NCBI GenBank assembly: GCA_037974665.1
Contig: CM075771.1
Coordinates: 38,238,425-38,302,424, forward strand
Origin: Ehretia macrophylla
Taxonomy: Eukaryota > Streptophyta > Magnoliopsida > Boraginales > Ehretiaceae
Direction: 5' to 3'
Length of the DNA stretch: 64,000 nucleotides
Shown: piece by piece, positions 1 to 11,547 of the stretch
Numbering within the stretch: the stretch's first letter is position 1
Layout of the letters: each line of letters starts with the position of its first letter
Made by a program: the position numbers and the translations under genes
Notes under the pieces: model-generated
What the model was told of the DNA's origin: nothing
Databases searched by the model: none
What the model saw: only the letters and a program-made list of their open reading frames with translations

Positions 1-47
1 TAGTACTAGGATGGGTGACCCCCTGGGAAGTCCTCGTATTGCACCCC
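1..47 (+). rRNA. 5S rRNA gene, 3' part (cut by window edge)
   Basis: Bases 73-119 of a 5S gene; the window begins inside the gene. It carries G110A. Followed by the usual T-rich stretch and spacer up to the next gene at 605. Confidence 0.95.
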
Positions 48-576
48 CTTTTCAATTTTTTTGCCCTGGTTAGGGTTGCCAAGATACTTTGCCCATCAAA
101 TCTCTGTTACCGAATCCGACGGAACATTGGGCAAGGCAACTTCGCTTCACATAGTGGCCGAGACCGCAAACCGAGGGCATAGGGTGTGTGACCAGGTCTC
201 CATCGCTTCGGTGCCCATAACTTTTGATCCGTAAGTAGTTACGCGGCGTACAACATACCGTTCCAAAGCTCTATGAGAGCTCTACGACGGGGGCAGCAAG
301 CTTGCTCACTGTGCCCCTTTTTGGAGCCGAAAATCGAATGTTTTCATTAGTTTAAGGCCACTTTTCTTTTTTTGCCCTGTTTTTCTGTCCCGGATCGTAC
401 GTCGTGAGCTGTTAAAAGGACGACAACCCGACTCGCGGTACATCAGAGGGCCCTACAACGTGTCGATATCACGTCTTGCAAAGATGTTGCGTTGTTGAAG
501 CAGATGGGTTTTTGTTAAGCCCATTGGGCCTTTTGAATGGGCTATCTCTCTAGGCTGACACTGTGAACTTTTAACA

Positions 577-604
577 CATATAGGAATTGTGCCCTCAACA
601 TGAC
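577..604 (+). promoter_or_regulatory. 5S upstream promoter signals (representative copy)
   Basis: A TATA-like CATATAGG lies at -28 to -21, GC at -14/-13 and C at -1 before the gene at 605. This matches the layout known for Arabidopsis 5S genes, which add these elements to the internal A box, intermediate element and C box (about bases 50-97 of the gene). The same signals precede almost every copy here; they are altered before 37667 and 62099. Confidence 0.75.
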
Positions 605-723
605 GGGTGCGATCATACCAACACTAATGCACCGAATCCCATGAGAACTCCGAAGTTAAGCGTGCTTGGGCGAGAGTAGTACTAGGATAGGTGACCCCCT
701 AGGAAGTCCTCGTGTTGCACCCT
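605..723 (+). rRNA. 5S rRNA gene (first complete copy)
   Basis: Encodes the 5S RNA of the large ribosomal subunit, transcribed by RNA polymerase III. The ends GGGTGCG and the closing GCACCC pair to form helix I. Differences: G17A, G31A, C39G, G85A, G97A. Near-twin of the copy at 4664, sharing C39G. Unit length 677. Confidence 0.97.
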
Positions 724-724
724 C

Positions 725-739
725 TTTTCAATTTTTTTT
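725..739 (+). terminator. Pol III terminator (representative copy)
   Basis: A run of four T two bases after the gene, then CAA and a run of eight T. T runs are the standard polymerase III stop signal. The same TTTTCAATTTTTTTT layout follows nearly every 5S gene in the window, with T-run length varying by one or two. Confidence 0.8.
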
Positions 740-1281
740 GCCCTGGTTAGGGTTGCCAAGATCCTTTGTCCACCAAATCTCTATTACCAAATCCCATGGA
801 ATATTAGGCAAGACAACTTCGCTTCACGTAGTGGCCGGGCCCACAAACCGAGGGCATAGGGTTTGTGACCAGGTCTCCGTCGCACCGGTGCCCATAACTT
901 TTGATCCGTATGGAGTTACGCGGTGCATAGCATAACGTTACAAAGCTCTCCGAGAGCTCTACGATGGGGGCTGCAAACTTGCTCGGTGTGCCCATTTTTG
1001 GAGCCCAAAATCGAACATTTTCATCAATTTCTGGACACTTTTGTTCTTTTGCTCTATTTTTCCGTCCCGAATCGTACGTCGTGATCTGTTAAAAGGATGA
1101 CAACCTAACTTGCGGGATATTAGAGGGCCCTACAACGTGTCGATATCACGTCTTGCAAGGATGCTGCGTTGTTGAAGCTGATGGGTTGTCGTTAAGCCTA
1201 TTGGGCCTTTTGAATGGGCCATCTCTCTAGGCTGGCACTATGAACCGTTAACACATATAAGAATTGTGCCCTCAACATGAT

Positions 1282-1400
1282 GGATGCGATCATACTAGCA
1301 GTAATGCACTGGATCCCATCAGAACTCCGAAGTTAAGTGTTCTTGGGCGAGAGTAGTACTAGGATGGTTAACCCCCTGGGAAGTCCTCGTGTTGCACCCC
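1282..1400 (+). rRNA. 5S rRNA gene
   Basis: Differences: G3A, C15T, C20G, C29T, C57T, G60T, G87T, G89A. The G60T and C57T changes fall in the A box. Twin of 5341. Unit 677. Confidence 0.95.
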
Positions 1401-1958
1401 CTTTTCAATTTTGTTTGCCCTGCTTAGGGTTGCCAAGATACTTTATCCACCAAATCTCTATTACCGAATCCCACGGAACATTTGGCAAGACAACTTCGCT
1501 TCACGTAGAGGTCGGGCCCGCAAACTGAGGGCGTAGGGTTTGTGACCAGGTCTCCGTCGCTCCGGTGCCCATAACTTTGGATTCGTAAGGAGTTACTCGG
1601 CGCACAACATAACGTTGCAAAGCTCTCTGAGAGCTCTATGATGGGGGCAGCTAGCTTGCTCGATGAGCCTATTTTTGGAGCCCAAAATCGAACGTTTTCA
1701 TCAATTTCAGCCCACTTTTCTTCTTTTGCCCTATTTTTTCGTCTCGGATCGTACGTCGTGAGCTGTTAAAAGGACGACATCCTGACTCGCGGTACATCAG
1801 AGGGCCCTACAACGTGTCTATCTCACATCTTGCGAGGATGCTGCGTTGTTGAAGTGGATGGGTTGTCGTTAAGCCCATTGGGCCTTTTGAATGGGCCATC
1901 TCTCTAGGCTGGCACTGTGAACCGTTAACACATATAGGAATTGTGCCCTCTACATGAC

Positions 1959-2075
1959 TGGTGCGATCATACCAGCACTAATGCACCGAATCCCATCAGA
2001 ACTCCGAAGTTAAATGTGCTTGGGCGAGAGTAGTACTAGGATGGGTGACCCCTGGAAGTCCTCGTGTTGCACCCT
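1959..2075 (+). rRNA. 5S rRNA gene, 2 bases short
   Basis: Differences: G1T, G31A, G56A, C57T and two bases missing around 91-99 (C-run and G-run). Twin of 6018. Unit 675. Confidence 0.95.
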
Positions 2076-2633
2076 CTTTTGAATTTTTTGTGGCCTGGTT
2101 AGGGTTGCCAAGACACTTTGTCCACCAAATCTCTATTACCGAATCCCACGGAACATTGGGCAAGACAACTTCTCTTCACGTAGAGGTTGGGCCCGCAAAC
2201 CGAGGGCATAGGGTCTATGACCAGGCCTCCGTCGCTCCGGTGCCTTTAACTTTTGATCCGTAAAGAGTTACGTGGCGCACATCATACCGTTGCAAAGCTC
2301 CCAGAGAGCTCTACGACGGGGGCAGCCAGATTGCTCGCTGTGCCCTTTTTTGGAGCCCAAAATTGAACGTTTTCATCAGTTTCAGTCCACTTTTCTTCTT
2401 TTACTATATTTTTCCCTCCCGGATCGTACGTCGTGAGCTGTTAAAAGGATGACAACATGACTTGTGGGACATCAGAGGGCCCTACAACGTGTCGATATCA
2501 CATTTTGCGAGGATGCTGTGTTGTTGAAGCGGATGGGTTGTCGTTAAGGCCATTGGGCCTTTTGAATGGGCCATCTCTCTAGGCTGGCACTGTGAACCGT
2601 TAACACATATAAAAATTGTGCCCTCAACATGAC

Positions 2634-2752
2634 GGGTGCGATCATACCAGCACTAATGCACCGGATCCCATCAGAACTCCGAAGTTAAGCGTGCTTGGGC
2701 GAGAGTAGTACGAGGATGGGTGACCCCATGGGAAGTCCTCTTGTTGCACACC
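2634..2752 (+). rRNA. 5S rRNA gene
   Basis: Differences: T79G, C95A, G108T, C117A. Unit 676. Confidence 0.96.
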
Positions 2753-3309
2753 CTTTTCAATTTTTTTTGCCCTGGTTAGGATTGGCAAGATACTTTATCC
2801 ACCAAATCTCTATTACGAAATCTCACGGAACATTAGGCAAGACAACTTCGCTTCGCGTAGAGGCCGGGCCCGCAAACAGAGGGCGTAGAGTTTGTGACCA
2901 GGTTTCCGCCACTCTCGTGCCCATAACTTTTGATCCGTAAGGAGTTACATGGCGCAGAGCATACTGTTGCAAAGCTCTCTGAGAGCTCTACGAAGGGGGC
3001 AGCCAGCTTGCTCGCTGTGCCTTTTTTGGAGCCTAAAATCAATCATTTTCATCTGTTTCAGTCCACTTTTCTTCTTTTGCTCTGTTTTTCAGTCCCGTAT
3101 CGTACGTCGTGAGCTGTTAAAAGGACAACAACCTGACTCACCGGACATTAGAGGGCCCTACAACGCGTCGATATCACGTCTTGCAAGGATGCTACATTGT
3201 TGAGGCGGATGGGTTGGCGTTCAGCCCATTGGGCCATTTGAATGGGCCATCTCTCTAGGCTGGCAGTGTGAACCATTAACACATATAGGAATTGTGCCCT
3301 CAACATGAC

Positions 3310-3428
3310 GGGTGCGATCATACCAGCAATAATGCACCGGATCCCATCAGAACTCCGAAGTTAAGCGTGCTTGGTCGAGAGTAGTACTAGGATGGGTGAC
3401 CCCCTGGTAAGTCCTCGTATTGCACCCC
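3310..3428 (+). rRNA. 5S rRNA gene
   Basis: Differences: C20A, G66T, G99T, G110A. Unit 678. Confidence 0.96.
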
Positions 3429-3987
3429 CTTTTCAATTTTTTTTTGCCCTGGTTAAGGTTGCCAATATACTTTATCCACCAAATCTCTATTACTGAATCC
3501 CACGGAACATTGGGCAAGACAACTTCGCTTCACGTAGAAGCCGGGCCTGCAAACCGAGGGCGTAGGGTTTGTGACCAGGTCTCCGTCGCTTCGGTACCCA
3601 TAACTTTTGATCCGTAAGGAGCTACGCGGTGCACAGCATACCGTTGCAAAGCTCTTTGAGAGCACTACGACGGGGACAACCAGATTGCTCGCTGTGCCCA
3701 TTTTTGGAACCCAAAATCAAACATTTTCATCAGTTTCAGTCCATTTTTCTTCTTTTGCTCTATTTTTCCGTCCCGGATCGTACGTCGTGAGCTGTTAAAA
3801 GGACGACAACATGACTCGTGGGACATCAGAGGGCCCTACAACGTGTTGATATCACTTCTTGCAAGGATGCTGCGTTGTTGAAGCGAATTGGTTGTCGTTA
3901 AGGCCATTGGGCCTTTTGAATGGGCCAACTCTCTAGGCTGGCACTGTGAACCGTTAACACATATAGGAATTGTGCCCTCAACATGAC

Positions 3988-4106
3988 AGGTGCGTTCATA
4001 CCAGCACTAATGCACCGGATCCCATCAGAAATCCGAAGTTAAGCATGCTTGGGCGAGAGTAGTACGAGGATGGGTGACCCCATGGGAAGTCCTCGTGCTG
4101 CACCCC
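3988..4106 (+). rRNA. 5S rRNA gene
   Basis: Differences: G1A, A8T, C44A, G58A, T79G, C95A, T111C; shares T79G and C95A with 2634. Unit 676. Confidence 0.96.
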
Positions 4107-4663
4107 CTTTTCAATTTTTTTTGCCCTGGTTAGGGTTGCCAAGATACTTTGTCAACCAAATCTCTATTACCGAATCCCACAGAACAATGGGCAAGATAAC
4201 TTCGCTTCACGGAGAGGCCGGGCCAGGAAACCGAGGGCGTAGGGTTTGTGACCAGGACTCCGTCGCTCCAGTGCCCATAATTTTTGATCCGTAAGAAGTT
4301 ACATGGCGCATAGCATACTGTTGCAAAGCTCTTTGAGAGCTCTACGAAGGGGGCTGCTAGCTTGCTCGCTGTACCCTTTTTGGATCCTAAAATCAAACGT
4401 TTTAATCAGTTTCATTCCACTTTTCTTCTTTTGCTCTATTTTTTCGTCCCGGATCGTACGTCGTGAGCTGTTAAAAGGACGACAACCTAACTCGCGGGAC
4501 ATCAGAGGGCCCTACAACGTGTCGATATCACGTCTTACGAGGATGCTGCATTATTGAAGCGGATGGGTTGTCGTTAAGCCCATTGGGCCTTTTGAATGGG
4601 CTATCTCTCTAGGCTGGCACTGTGAACCATTAACACATATAGGAATTATGCCCTCAACATGAC

Positions 4664-4782
4664 GGGTGTGATCATACCAACACTAATGCACCGAATCCCA
4701 TGAGAACTCCGAAATTAAGCGTGCTTGGGCGAGAGTAGTACTAGGATCGGTGACCCCCTAGGAAGTCCTCGTGTTGCACCCT
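4664..4782 (+). rRNA. 5S rRNA gene
   Basis: Differences: C6T, G17A, G31A, C39G, G51A, G85C, G97A. Start of the duplicated block that repeats the unit at 605. Unit 677. Confidence 0.96.
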
Positions 4783-5340
4783 CTTTTCAATTTTTTTTGC
4801 CCTGGTTAGGGTTGCCAAGATCCTTTGTCCACCAAATCTCTATTACCAAATCCCATGGAATATTAGGCAAGACAACTTCGCTTCACGTAGTGGCCGGGCC
4901 CACAAACCGAGGGCATAGGGTTTGTGACCAGGTCTCCGTCGAACCGGTGCCCATAACTTTTGATCCGTATGGAGTCACGCGGTGCATAGCATAACGTTAC
5001 AAAGCTCTCCGAGAGCTCTACGATGGGGGCTGCAAACTTGCTCGGTGTGCCCATTTTTGGAGCCCAAAATTGAACATTTTCATCAATTTCTGGCCACTTT
5101 TGTTCTTTTGCTCTATTTTTTCGTCCCGAATCGTACGTCGTGATCTGTTAAAAGGATGACAACCTAACTTGCGGGATATCAGAGGGCCCTACAACGTGTC
5201 GATATCACGTCTTGCAAGGATGCTGCGTTGTTGAAGCTGATGGGTTGTCGTTAAGCCTATTGGGCCTTTTGAATGGGCCATCTCTCTAGGCTGGCACTAT
5301 GAACCGTTAACACATATAAGAATTGTGCCCTCAACATGAT

Positions 5341-5459
5341 GGATGCGATCATACTAGCAGTAATGCACTGGATCCCATCAGAACTCCGAAGTTAAGCGTG
5401 CTTGGGCGAGAGTAGTACTAGGATGGTTATCCCCCTGGGAAGTCCTCGTGTTGCACCCC
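5341..5459 (+). rRNA. 5S rRNA gene
   Basis: Differences: G3A, C15T, C20G, C29T, G87T, G89A, A90T. Twin of 1282 but without its A box changes C57T and G60T. Unit 677. Confidence 0.96.
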
Positions 5460-6017
5460 CTTTTCAATTTTGTTTGCCCTGCTTAGGGTTGCCAAGATAC
5501 TTTATCCACCAAATCTCTATTACCGAATCCCACGGAACATTTGGCAAGACAACTTCGCTTCACGTAGAGGTCGGGCCCGCAAACTGAGGGCGTAGGGTTT
5601 GTGACCAGGTCTCCGTCGCTCCGGTGCCCATAACTTTTGATTCGTAAGGAGTTACGCGGCGCACAACATAACGTTGCAAAGCTCTCTGAGAGCTCTATGA
5701 TGGGGGCAGCTAGCTTGCTCGATGTGCCTATTTTTGGAGCCCAAAATCGAACGTTTTCATCAATTTCAGCCCACTTTTCTTCTTTTGCCCTATTTTTTCA
5801 TCCCGGATCGTACGTCGTGAGCTGTTAAAAGGACGACATCCTGACTCGCGGTACATCAGAGGGCCCTACAACGTGTCTATCTCACATCTTGCGAGGATGC
5901 TGCGTTGTTGAAGTGGATGGGTTGTGGTTAAGCCCATTGGGCCTTTTGAATGGGCCATCTCTCTAGGCTGGCACTGTGAACCGTTAACACATATAGGAAT
6001 TGTGCCCTCTACATGAC

Positions 6018-6134
6018 TGGTGCGATCATACCAGCACTAATGCACCGAATCCCATCAGAACTCCGAAGTTAAATGTGCTTGGGCGAGAGTAGTACTAGGA
6101 TGGGTGACCCTTGGAAGTCCTCGTGTTGCACCCT
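6018..6134 (+). rRNA. 5S rRNA gene, 2 bases short
   Basis: Same private pattern as 1959: G1T, G31A, G56A, C57T and two bases missing around 91-99. Unit 674. Confidence 0.95.
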
Positions 6135-6691
6135 CTTTTGAATTTTTTGTGGCTTGGTTAGGGTTGCCAAGATACTTTGTCCACCAAATCTCTATTACCG
6201 AATCCCACGGAACATTGGGCAAGACAACTTCTCTTCACGTAATGGCCGGGCCCACAAACTGAGGCACTGTGCTTGTGACCAGGTCTCCGTCGCTCTGGTG
6301 CCTATAACTTTTGATCCGTAAGGAGTTACGCGGTGCACAACATACAGTTCAGAAGCTCTCTGATAGCTCTACGACGGAGGCAGTGAGCAGGCTCATTGTG
6401 CCAATTTTTGGAGCCCAAAATCGAACGTTTTCATCAGTTTCAGGCCACTTTTCTTCTTTTGCCCTACTTTTTCATCCTGGATCGTACGTCGTGAGCTATT
6501 AAAAGGACGACAACCTGACTCGTGGTACATCAGAGGGCCCTACAACGTGTCAATATCACGTCTTGCATGGATGCTGCGTTGTTGAAGCGGATGGGTTGTC
6601 ATTATGCCTATTGGGCCTTTTGAATGGGCCATCTCTCTAGGCTGGCACAGTGAACCGTTAACACATATAGGAATTGTGCCCTTAACATGAC

Positions 6692-6810
6692 GTGTGCGAT
6701 CATACCAGCACTAATGCACCAGATCCCCTCAGAACTCCGAAGTTAAGCGTGCTTGGGCAAGAGTAGTACTAGGATGGGTGACCCCCTGGGAAGTCCTCGT
6801 GTTGCACCCC
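6692..6810 (+). rRNA. 5S rRNA gene
   Basis: Differences: G2T, G30A, A37C, G68A. Unit 676. Confidence 0.96.
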
Positions 6811-7367
6811 CTTTTCAATTTTTTTTGCCCTAGTTAGGGTCGCCAAGATACTCTATCCACCAAATCTCTATTACTGAATCCATGGAACATTGGGCAAGAC
6901 AACTTCGTTTCACGTAGAGGCCGGGCCCACAAACCGAGGGCGTAGGGTTAGTGACCAGGTCTCTGTCGCTCCGGTGCCTATAACTTTTGATCCGTAAGGA
7001 GTTACGTGGCTCATAGCATAACGTTGCAAAGCTCTCTGAGAGCTCTACGACGGGGGCAGCAAGCTTGCTCGTTGTGCCCATTTTTGGAGCCCAAAATCGA
7101 ACATTTTCATCAATTTCTAGCCACTTTTGTTCTTTTGCTCTATTTTTTCGTCCCGGATCATACGTCGTGAGCTGTTAAAAGAACGACAACCTAACTCGTG
7201 GGACATCAGAGGGCCCTACAATGTGTCGATATCAAGTCTTACGAGGATGCTGCGTTGTTGAAGCAGATGGGTTGTCGTTAAGCTTATTGGGCCTTTTGAA
7301 TGGGCCATCTCTCTAGGTTGGCACTATGAACCGTTAACACATATAAGAACTGTGCCCTCAACATGAC

Positions 7368-7486
7368 GGGTGCGATCATACCAGCAGTAATGCACCAGAT
7401 CCCATCTGAACTCCGAAGTTAAATGTGCTTGGGCGAGAGTAGTACTAGGATGGGTGACCCCTTGGGAAGTCCTCGTCTTGCACCCC
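7368..7486 (+). rRNA. 5S rRNA gene
   Basis: Differences: C20G, G30A, A40T, G56A, C57T, C95T, G110C. Unit 678. Confidence 0.96.
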
Positions 7487-8045
7487 CTTTTCAATTTTTT
7501 TTGCCCTGCTTAGGGTTGCCAAGATACTTTATCTACCAAATCTCTTTTACCGAATCCCACGGAACATTTGGCAAGACAACTTCGCTTCACGTAGAGGCCG
7601 GGCCCGCAAACTGAGGGCGTAGGGTTTGTGACCATGTCTCCGTCGCTCCGATGCCCATAACTTTTGATCCGTAAGGAGTTACACGGCGCACAACACATCG
7701 TTCCAAAGCTCTTTGAGAGCTCTACGACGTGGGCAGCGAGCTAGCTCGCTATGCCCATTTTTGGAGACTAAAATCAAACATTTTCTTTAGTTTCTGGCCA
7801 CTTTTCTACTTTTGCCCTATTTTTCTGTCCCGGATCATACGTCGTGAGCTGTTAAAAGCACGACAACCTGACTCGCGGTGCATCAGAGGGCCCGACAACG
7901 TGTCGATATCACGTCTTGCGAGGATGCTGCGTTGTTGAAGATGATGGGTTGTCGTTAAGCCCATTGGGCCTTTTTTTACGGGCCATCTCTCTAGGCTAGC
8001 ACTGTGAACCGTTAACAGATATAGGAATTGTGCCCTCAACATGAC

Positions 8046-8164
8046 GGGTGCGATCATACCAGCACTAATGCACGGGATCCCATTAGAACTCCGAAGTTAA
8101 GCGTGCTTGGGCGAGAGTAGTACTAAGATGGGTTACCCCCTGGGAAGTCCTCGTGTTGCACCCC
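8046..8164 (+). rRNA. 5S rRNA gene
   Basis: Differences: C29G, C39T, G81A, G89T; the last two lie in the C box. Unit 677. Confidence 0.96.
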
Positions 8165-8722
8165 CTTTTCAATTTTTTTTGCCCTGGTTATGGTTGCCAA
8201 GATACTTTATCCACCAAATCTCTATTACCGAATCCCACGGAACATTGGGCAAGACAACTTCGCTTCACGTAGAGGTCGGGCCCGCAAATCGAGGGCATAG
8301 GGTTTGTGACCAGGTCTCCGTCGCTCCGGTGGCCATAATTTTTGATCCGTAAGGAGTTACGTGGTGCACAGCATACCGTTGCAAAGCTTTCCGGGAGCTC
8401 TACGACGGGGGCAGCCAGCTTGCTCACTGTGGCCATCTTTGGAGCCCAAAATTGAACGTTTTCATCAATTTTTGGCCACTTTTGTTCTTTTGCTCTATTT
8501 TTCCGTCCCGGATGGTACGTCGTGAGCTGTTAAAAGGATGACAACCTAACTCGCGGGACAACAGAGGGCCCTACAACTTGTTGATTTCACGTCTTGCGAG
8601 GATGCTGCGTTATTGAAACGGATGGGTTGTCGTTAAGCACATTGGGCCTTTTGAATGGGCCATCCCTCTAGGCTGGCGCTGTGAACCGTTAACACATATA
8701 GGAATTGTGCCCTCAACATGAT

Positions 8723-8841
8723 GGGTGCGATTATACCTGCACTAATGCACCGGATCCCATCAGAACTCCGAAGTTAAGCGCGCTTGGGCGAGAGTAGTAC
8801 TAGGATGGGTGACCCCCTCGGAAGTCCTCGTGTTTCACCCC
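8723..8841 (+). rRNA. 5S rRNA gene
   Basis: Differences: C10T, A16T, T59C, G97C, G113T. G113T weakens the closing helix I. Unit 677. Confidence 0.96.
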
Positions 8842-9399
8842 CTTTTCAATTTTTTTTGCTCTAGTTTGGGTTGCCAAGATACTTTATCCACCAAATCTTT
8901 ATTAACGAATCCCAAGGAACATTGGACAAGACAACTTCGCTACACTTAGAGGCCGGGCCCGCAAACCGAGGGCGTAGGGTTTGTGACCAGGTCTCCGTCG
9001 CTTCGGTGCTCATAAATTTTGATCCGTAAGGAGTTACGCGACGCACTTCATACCGTTGCAAAGCTCTATGAGAGCTCTACGACAGGGGTAGCCAGATTGC
9101 TCGCTGTGCCCATTTTTGGAGCCCAGAATTGAATGTTTTCATCAGTTTCAGGCTACTTTTCTTCTTTTGCCCTATTTTTCCGTCCCGGATCGTACGTCGG
9201 GAGTTGTTAAAATAACAACAACTCGAATTGCGATACATTAGTGGGCCCTACGATGTGTCAATATCACGTCTTGCGAGGATGCTGCGAAGTTGAAGCAGAT
9301 GGGTTGTCGTTCAGCCTATTGGGCCTTTTGAATGGGCCATCTCTATAGGCTGGCACTATGAACCGTTAACACATATAAGAATTGTGCCCTCAACATGAC

Positions 9400-9518
9400 G
9401 GGTGCGATCATACCAGTAGTAATGCACCAGATCCCATCAGAACTCCGAAGTTAAGCGTACTTCGGCGAGAGTAGTACTAGGATAGGTGACCCCCTAGGAA
9501 GTCCTCGTGTTGCACCCC
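9400..9518 (+). rRNA. 5S rRNA gene
   Basis: Differences: C18T, C20G, G30A, G60A, G64C, G85A, G97A, including two in or next to the A box. Unit 677. Confidence 0.95.
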
Positions 9519-10076
9519 CTTTTCAATTTTTTTTGCCCTGGTTAGGGTTGCCAAGATACTTTATCCACCAAATCTCTATTACTGAATACCACGGAACATT
9601 GGGCAAGATAACTTTGATTGACGTAGAGGCCGGGCCCACAAACCGAGGGCGTAGGGTTTATGACCAGGTCTCCGTCGCTCCGGTGCCCACAACTTTTGAT
9701 CTGTAAGGAGTTACGCGGCGCACAACATACCGTTGCAAAGCTCTCTGAGAGCTCTACGACAGGGGCAGGGAGCTTGCTCGCTGTGCTCATTTTTGGAGCC
9801 AAAAATCGAACGTATTCATCAAATTTAGGCCACTTTTCTTATTTTGCCCTCTTTTTCCGTCCCGGATTGTACGTAGTGAGCTGTTAAAAGGATGACAATC
9901 TGACTCGCGGTACATCAGACGGCCCTATAAAGTTTTGATATCACGTCTTGCGAGGATGCTGCGTTGTTGAAGCGGACGGTTTGTCGTTAAGCCCATTGGG
10001 CATTTTGAATGGGTCATCTCTCTAGGCTGGCATTGTGAACAGTTAACACAAATAGGAATTGTGCCCTCAACATGAC

Positions 10077-10195
10077 GGGTGCGATCATACGAGCACTAAT
10101 GCACCGGATCCCATCAGAACTCCGAATTTAAGCGTGCTTGGGTGAAAGTAGTAATAGTATGGGTGACCCCCTGGGAAGTGCTCGTGTTGTACCCC
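10077..10195 (+). rRNA. 5S rRNA gene, highly diverged
   Basis: Differences: C15G, G51T, C67T, G70A, C78A, G82T, C104G, C114T, spread over the internal promoter. A likely pseudogene copy. Unit 677. Confidence 0.93.
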
Positions 10196-10753
10196 TTTTT
10201 CGATTTTTTTTGCCCTGCTTAGGGTTGCTAAGATACTTTATCGACCAAATCTCTATTACCGACTCCCACGAAACATTGGGCAAGAAAACTTCGCTTCATG
10301 TAGAGGCCGGGCCCGCAAACCGAGGGAGTTGTGTTTGTGACTTGGTCTCCGTCGCTCCGGTGCTCATAACTTTTGATCGGTAAAGAGTTACGCGGCACAC
10401 AGCATACCGTTGCAAAGTTCTCTGAGAGCTCTACGACGGGGGCAACAAGCAAGCTCGCTGTGCCCGTTTTAGGAGCCCAAAATCAAATGTTTTCATCAGT
10501 TTCAGGCCACTTTTCCTCTTTTGCCCTGTTTTTCCATCCCGGATCGTACGTCGTGAGCAGTTAAAAGGACGACAACCTGACTCGCTGTACATCAGAGGGC
10601 CCTACAACTTGTCGATATCACGTCTTGCGAGGATGTTGCATTGTTGAAGTGGATGGGTTGTCGTTAAGCCCATTGGGCCTTTTGAATGGGCCATCCCTCT
10701 AGGCTGGAACTGTGAACCATTAACACATATAGGAATTGTGCCCTCAACATTAC

Positions 10754-10872
10754 GGGTTCCATCATACCAGCACTAATGCACCGGATCCCATCAGAACTCC
10801 GAAGTTAATCGTGCTTGGGCGAGAGTAGTACTAGGATGGGTGACGCCCTTGGAAGTCCTCGTGTTGCACCCC
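10754..10872 (+). rRNA. 5S rRNA gene
   Basis: Differences: G5T, G7C, G56T, C92G, G97T; two changes disrupt helix I. Unit 675. Its spacer holds a perfect 18 bp palindrome at 11118-11135. Confidence 0.95.
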
Positions 10873-11117
10873 CTTTTCAATTTTTTTTGCCCTGGTTTGG
10901 GTTGCCAAGATACTTTATTCTCCAAATCTCTATTACCGAATCCCACAGAACATTGCGCAAGACAACTTCACTTCACGTAGAGGCCGGGCCGGCAAACCGA
11001 GGGCGTAGGGTTTCTGACTAGGTCTCAGTCGCTCCGGAGCTCATAACTTTTGATCCGTAAGGAGTTACGCGGCGCACAGCAATCCGTTGCAAACCTCTGA
11101 GCGCTCTACAACGGGGG

Positions 11118-11135
11118 CAGCTAGCATGCTAGCTG
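11118..11135. repeat. Perfect 18 bp spacer palindrome
   Basis: CAGCTAGCATGCTAGCTG reads the same on both strands. It is the local form of the spacer palindrome that in most units is imperfect (CAGCNAGC then GCTCGCTG). Here both arms differ from the common form in a matching way (T on the left, A on the right). Confidence 0.85.
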
Positions 11136-11428
11136 TGCCCGTTTTTGGAGCCCAAAATTGAATGTTTTCATCAGTTTCAGGCCACTTTTCTTCTTTTGCC
11201 CTATTTTTCTGTCCCGTATCGTACGTCGTGAGCTATTAAAAGGACGACAACCCGACTCGCGGTACATCAGAGGGCCCTACGACGTGTCGATATCACGTCT
11301 TGCGAGGATGCTACGTTGTTGAAGCGGATGGGTTGTTGTTAAGCCAATTGGGCCTTCTGAATGGGCCATCTCTCTAGGCTGGCACTACGAACCGTTAACA
11401 AATATAAGAATTGTGCCCTCAACATGAC

Positions 11429-11547
11429 GGGTGTGATCATACCAGCAGTAATGCACCGGATCCCATCAGGACTCCGAAGTTAAGCGTGCTTGGGTGAGAG
11501 TAGTACTAGGATGGGTGATCCCCTGGGAAGTCCTCATGTTGCACCCC
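11429..11547 (+). rRNA. 5S rRNA gene
   Basis: Differences: C6T, C20G, A42G, C67T, C91T, G108A. Unit 676. Confidence 0.96.

Larger units (their letters stand above)
531..2180 (+). repeat. Segmental duplication, copy A (three 5S units)
   Basis: This stretch and 4590-6240 are near identical in gene and spacer, with shared private variants (C39G in the first gene; G3A, C15T, C20G, C29T, G87T, G89A in the second; a 2-base loss in the third). The offset is 4059 bp, six units. The limits are estimated by eye from where the spacers stop agreeing. Confidence 0.85.
4590..6240 (+). repeat. Segmental duplication, copy B (three 5S units)
   Basis: Partner of 531-2180. Similarity begins near the shared GGGCTATCTCTC spacer variant and ends inside the spacer of the unit at 6018, where this copy changes to a different spacer type. 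Confidence 0.85.

Noticed and set aside
666-935. Recurring ~80 aa open frames (MGESSTRMGDPLGSPRV...) on the + strand and ~80-110 aa frames on the - strand across the array
   Set aside because: They begin inside the 5S gene (GAGAGTAGTACTAGGATGGGTGACC read as protein) and recur every 677 bp with the array. They are translations of rRNA and spacer, with no family match and random breaks.
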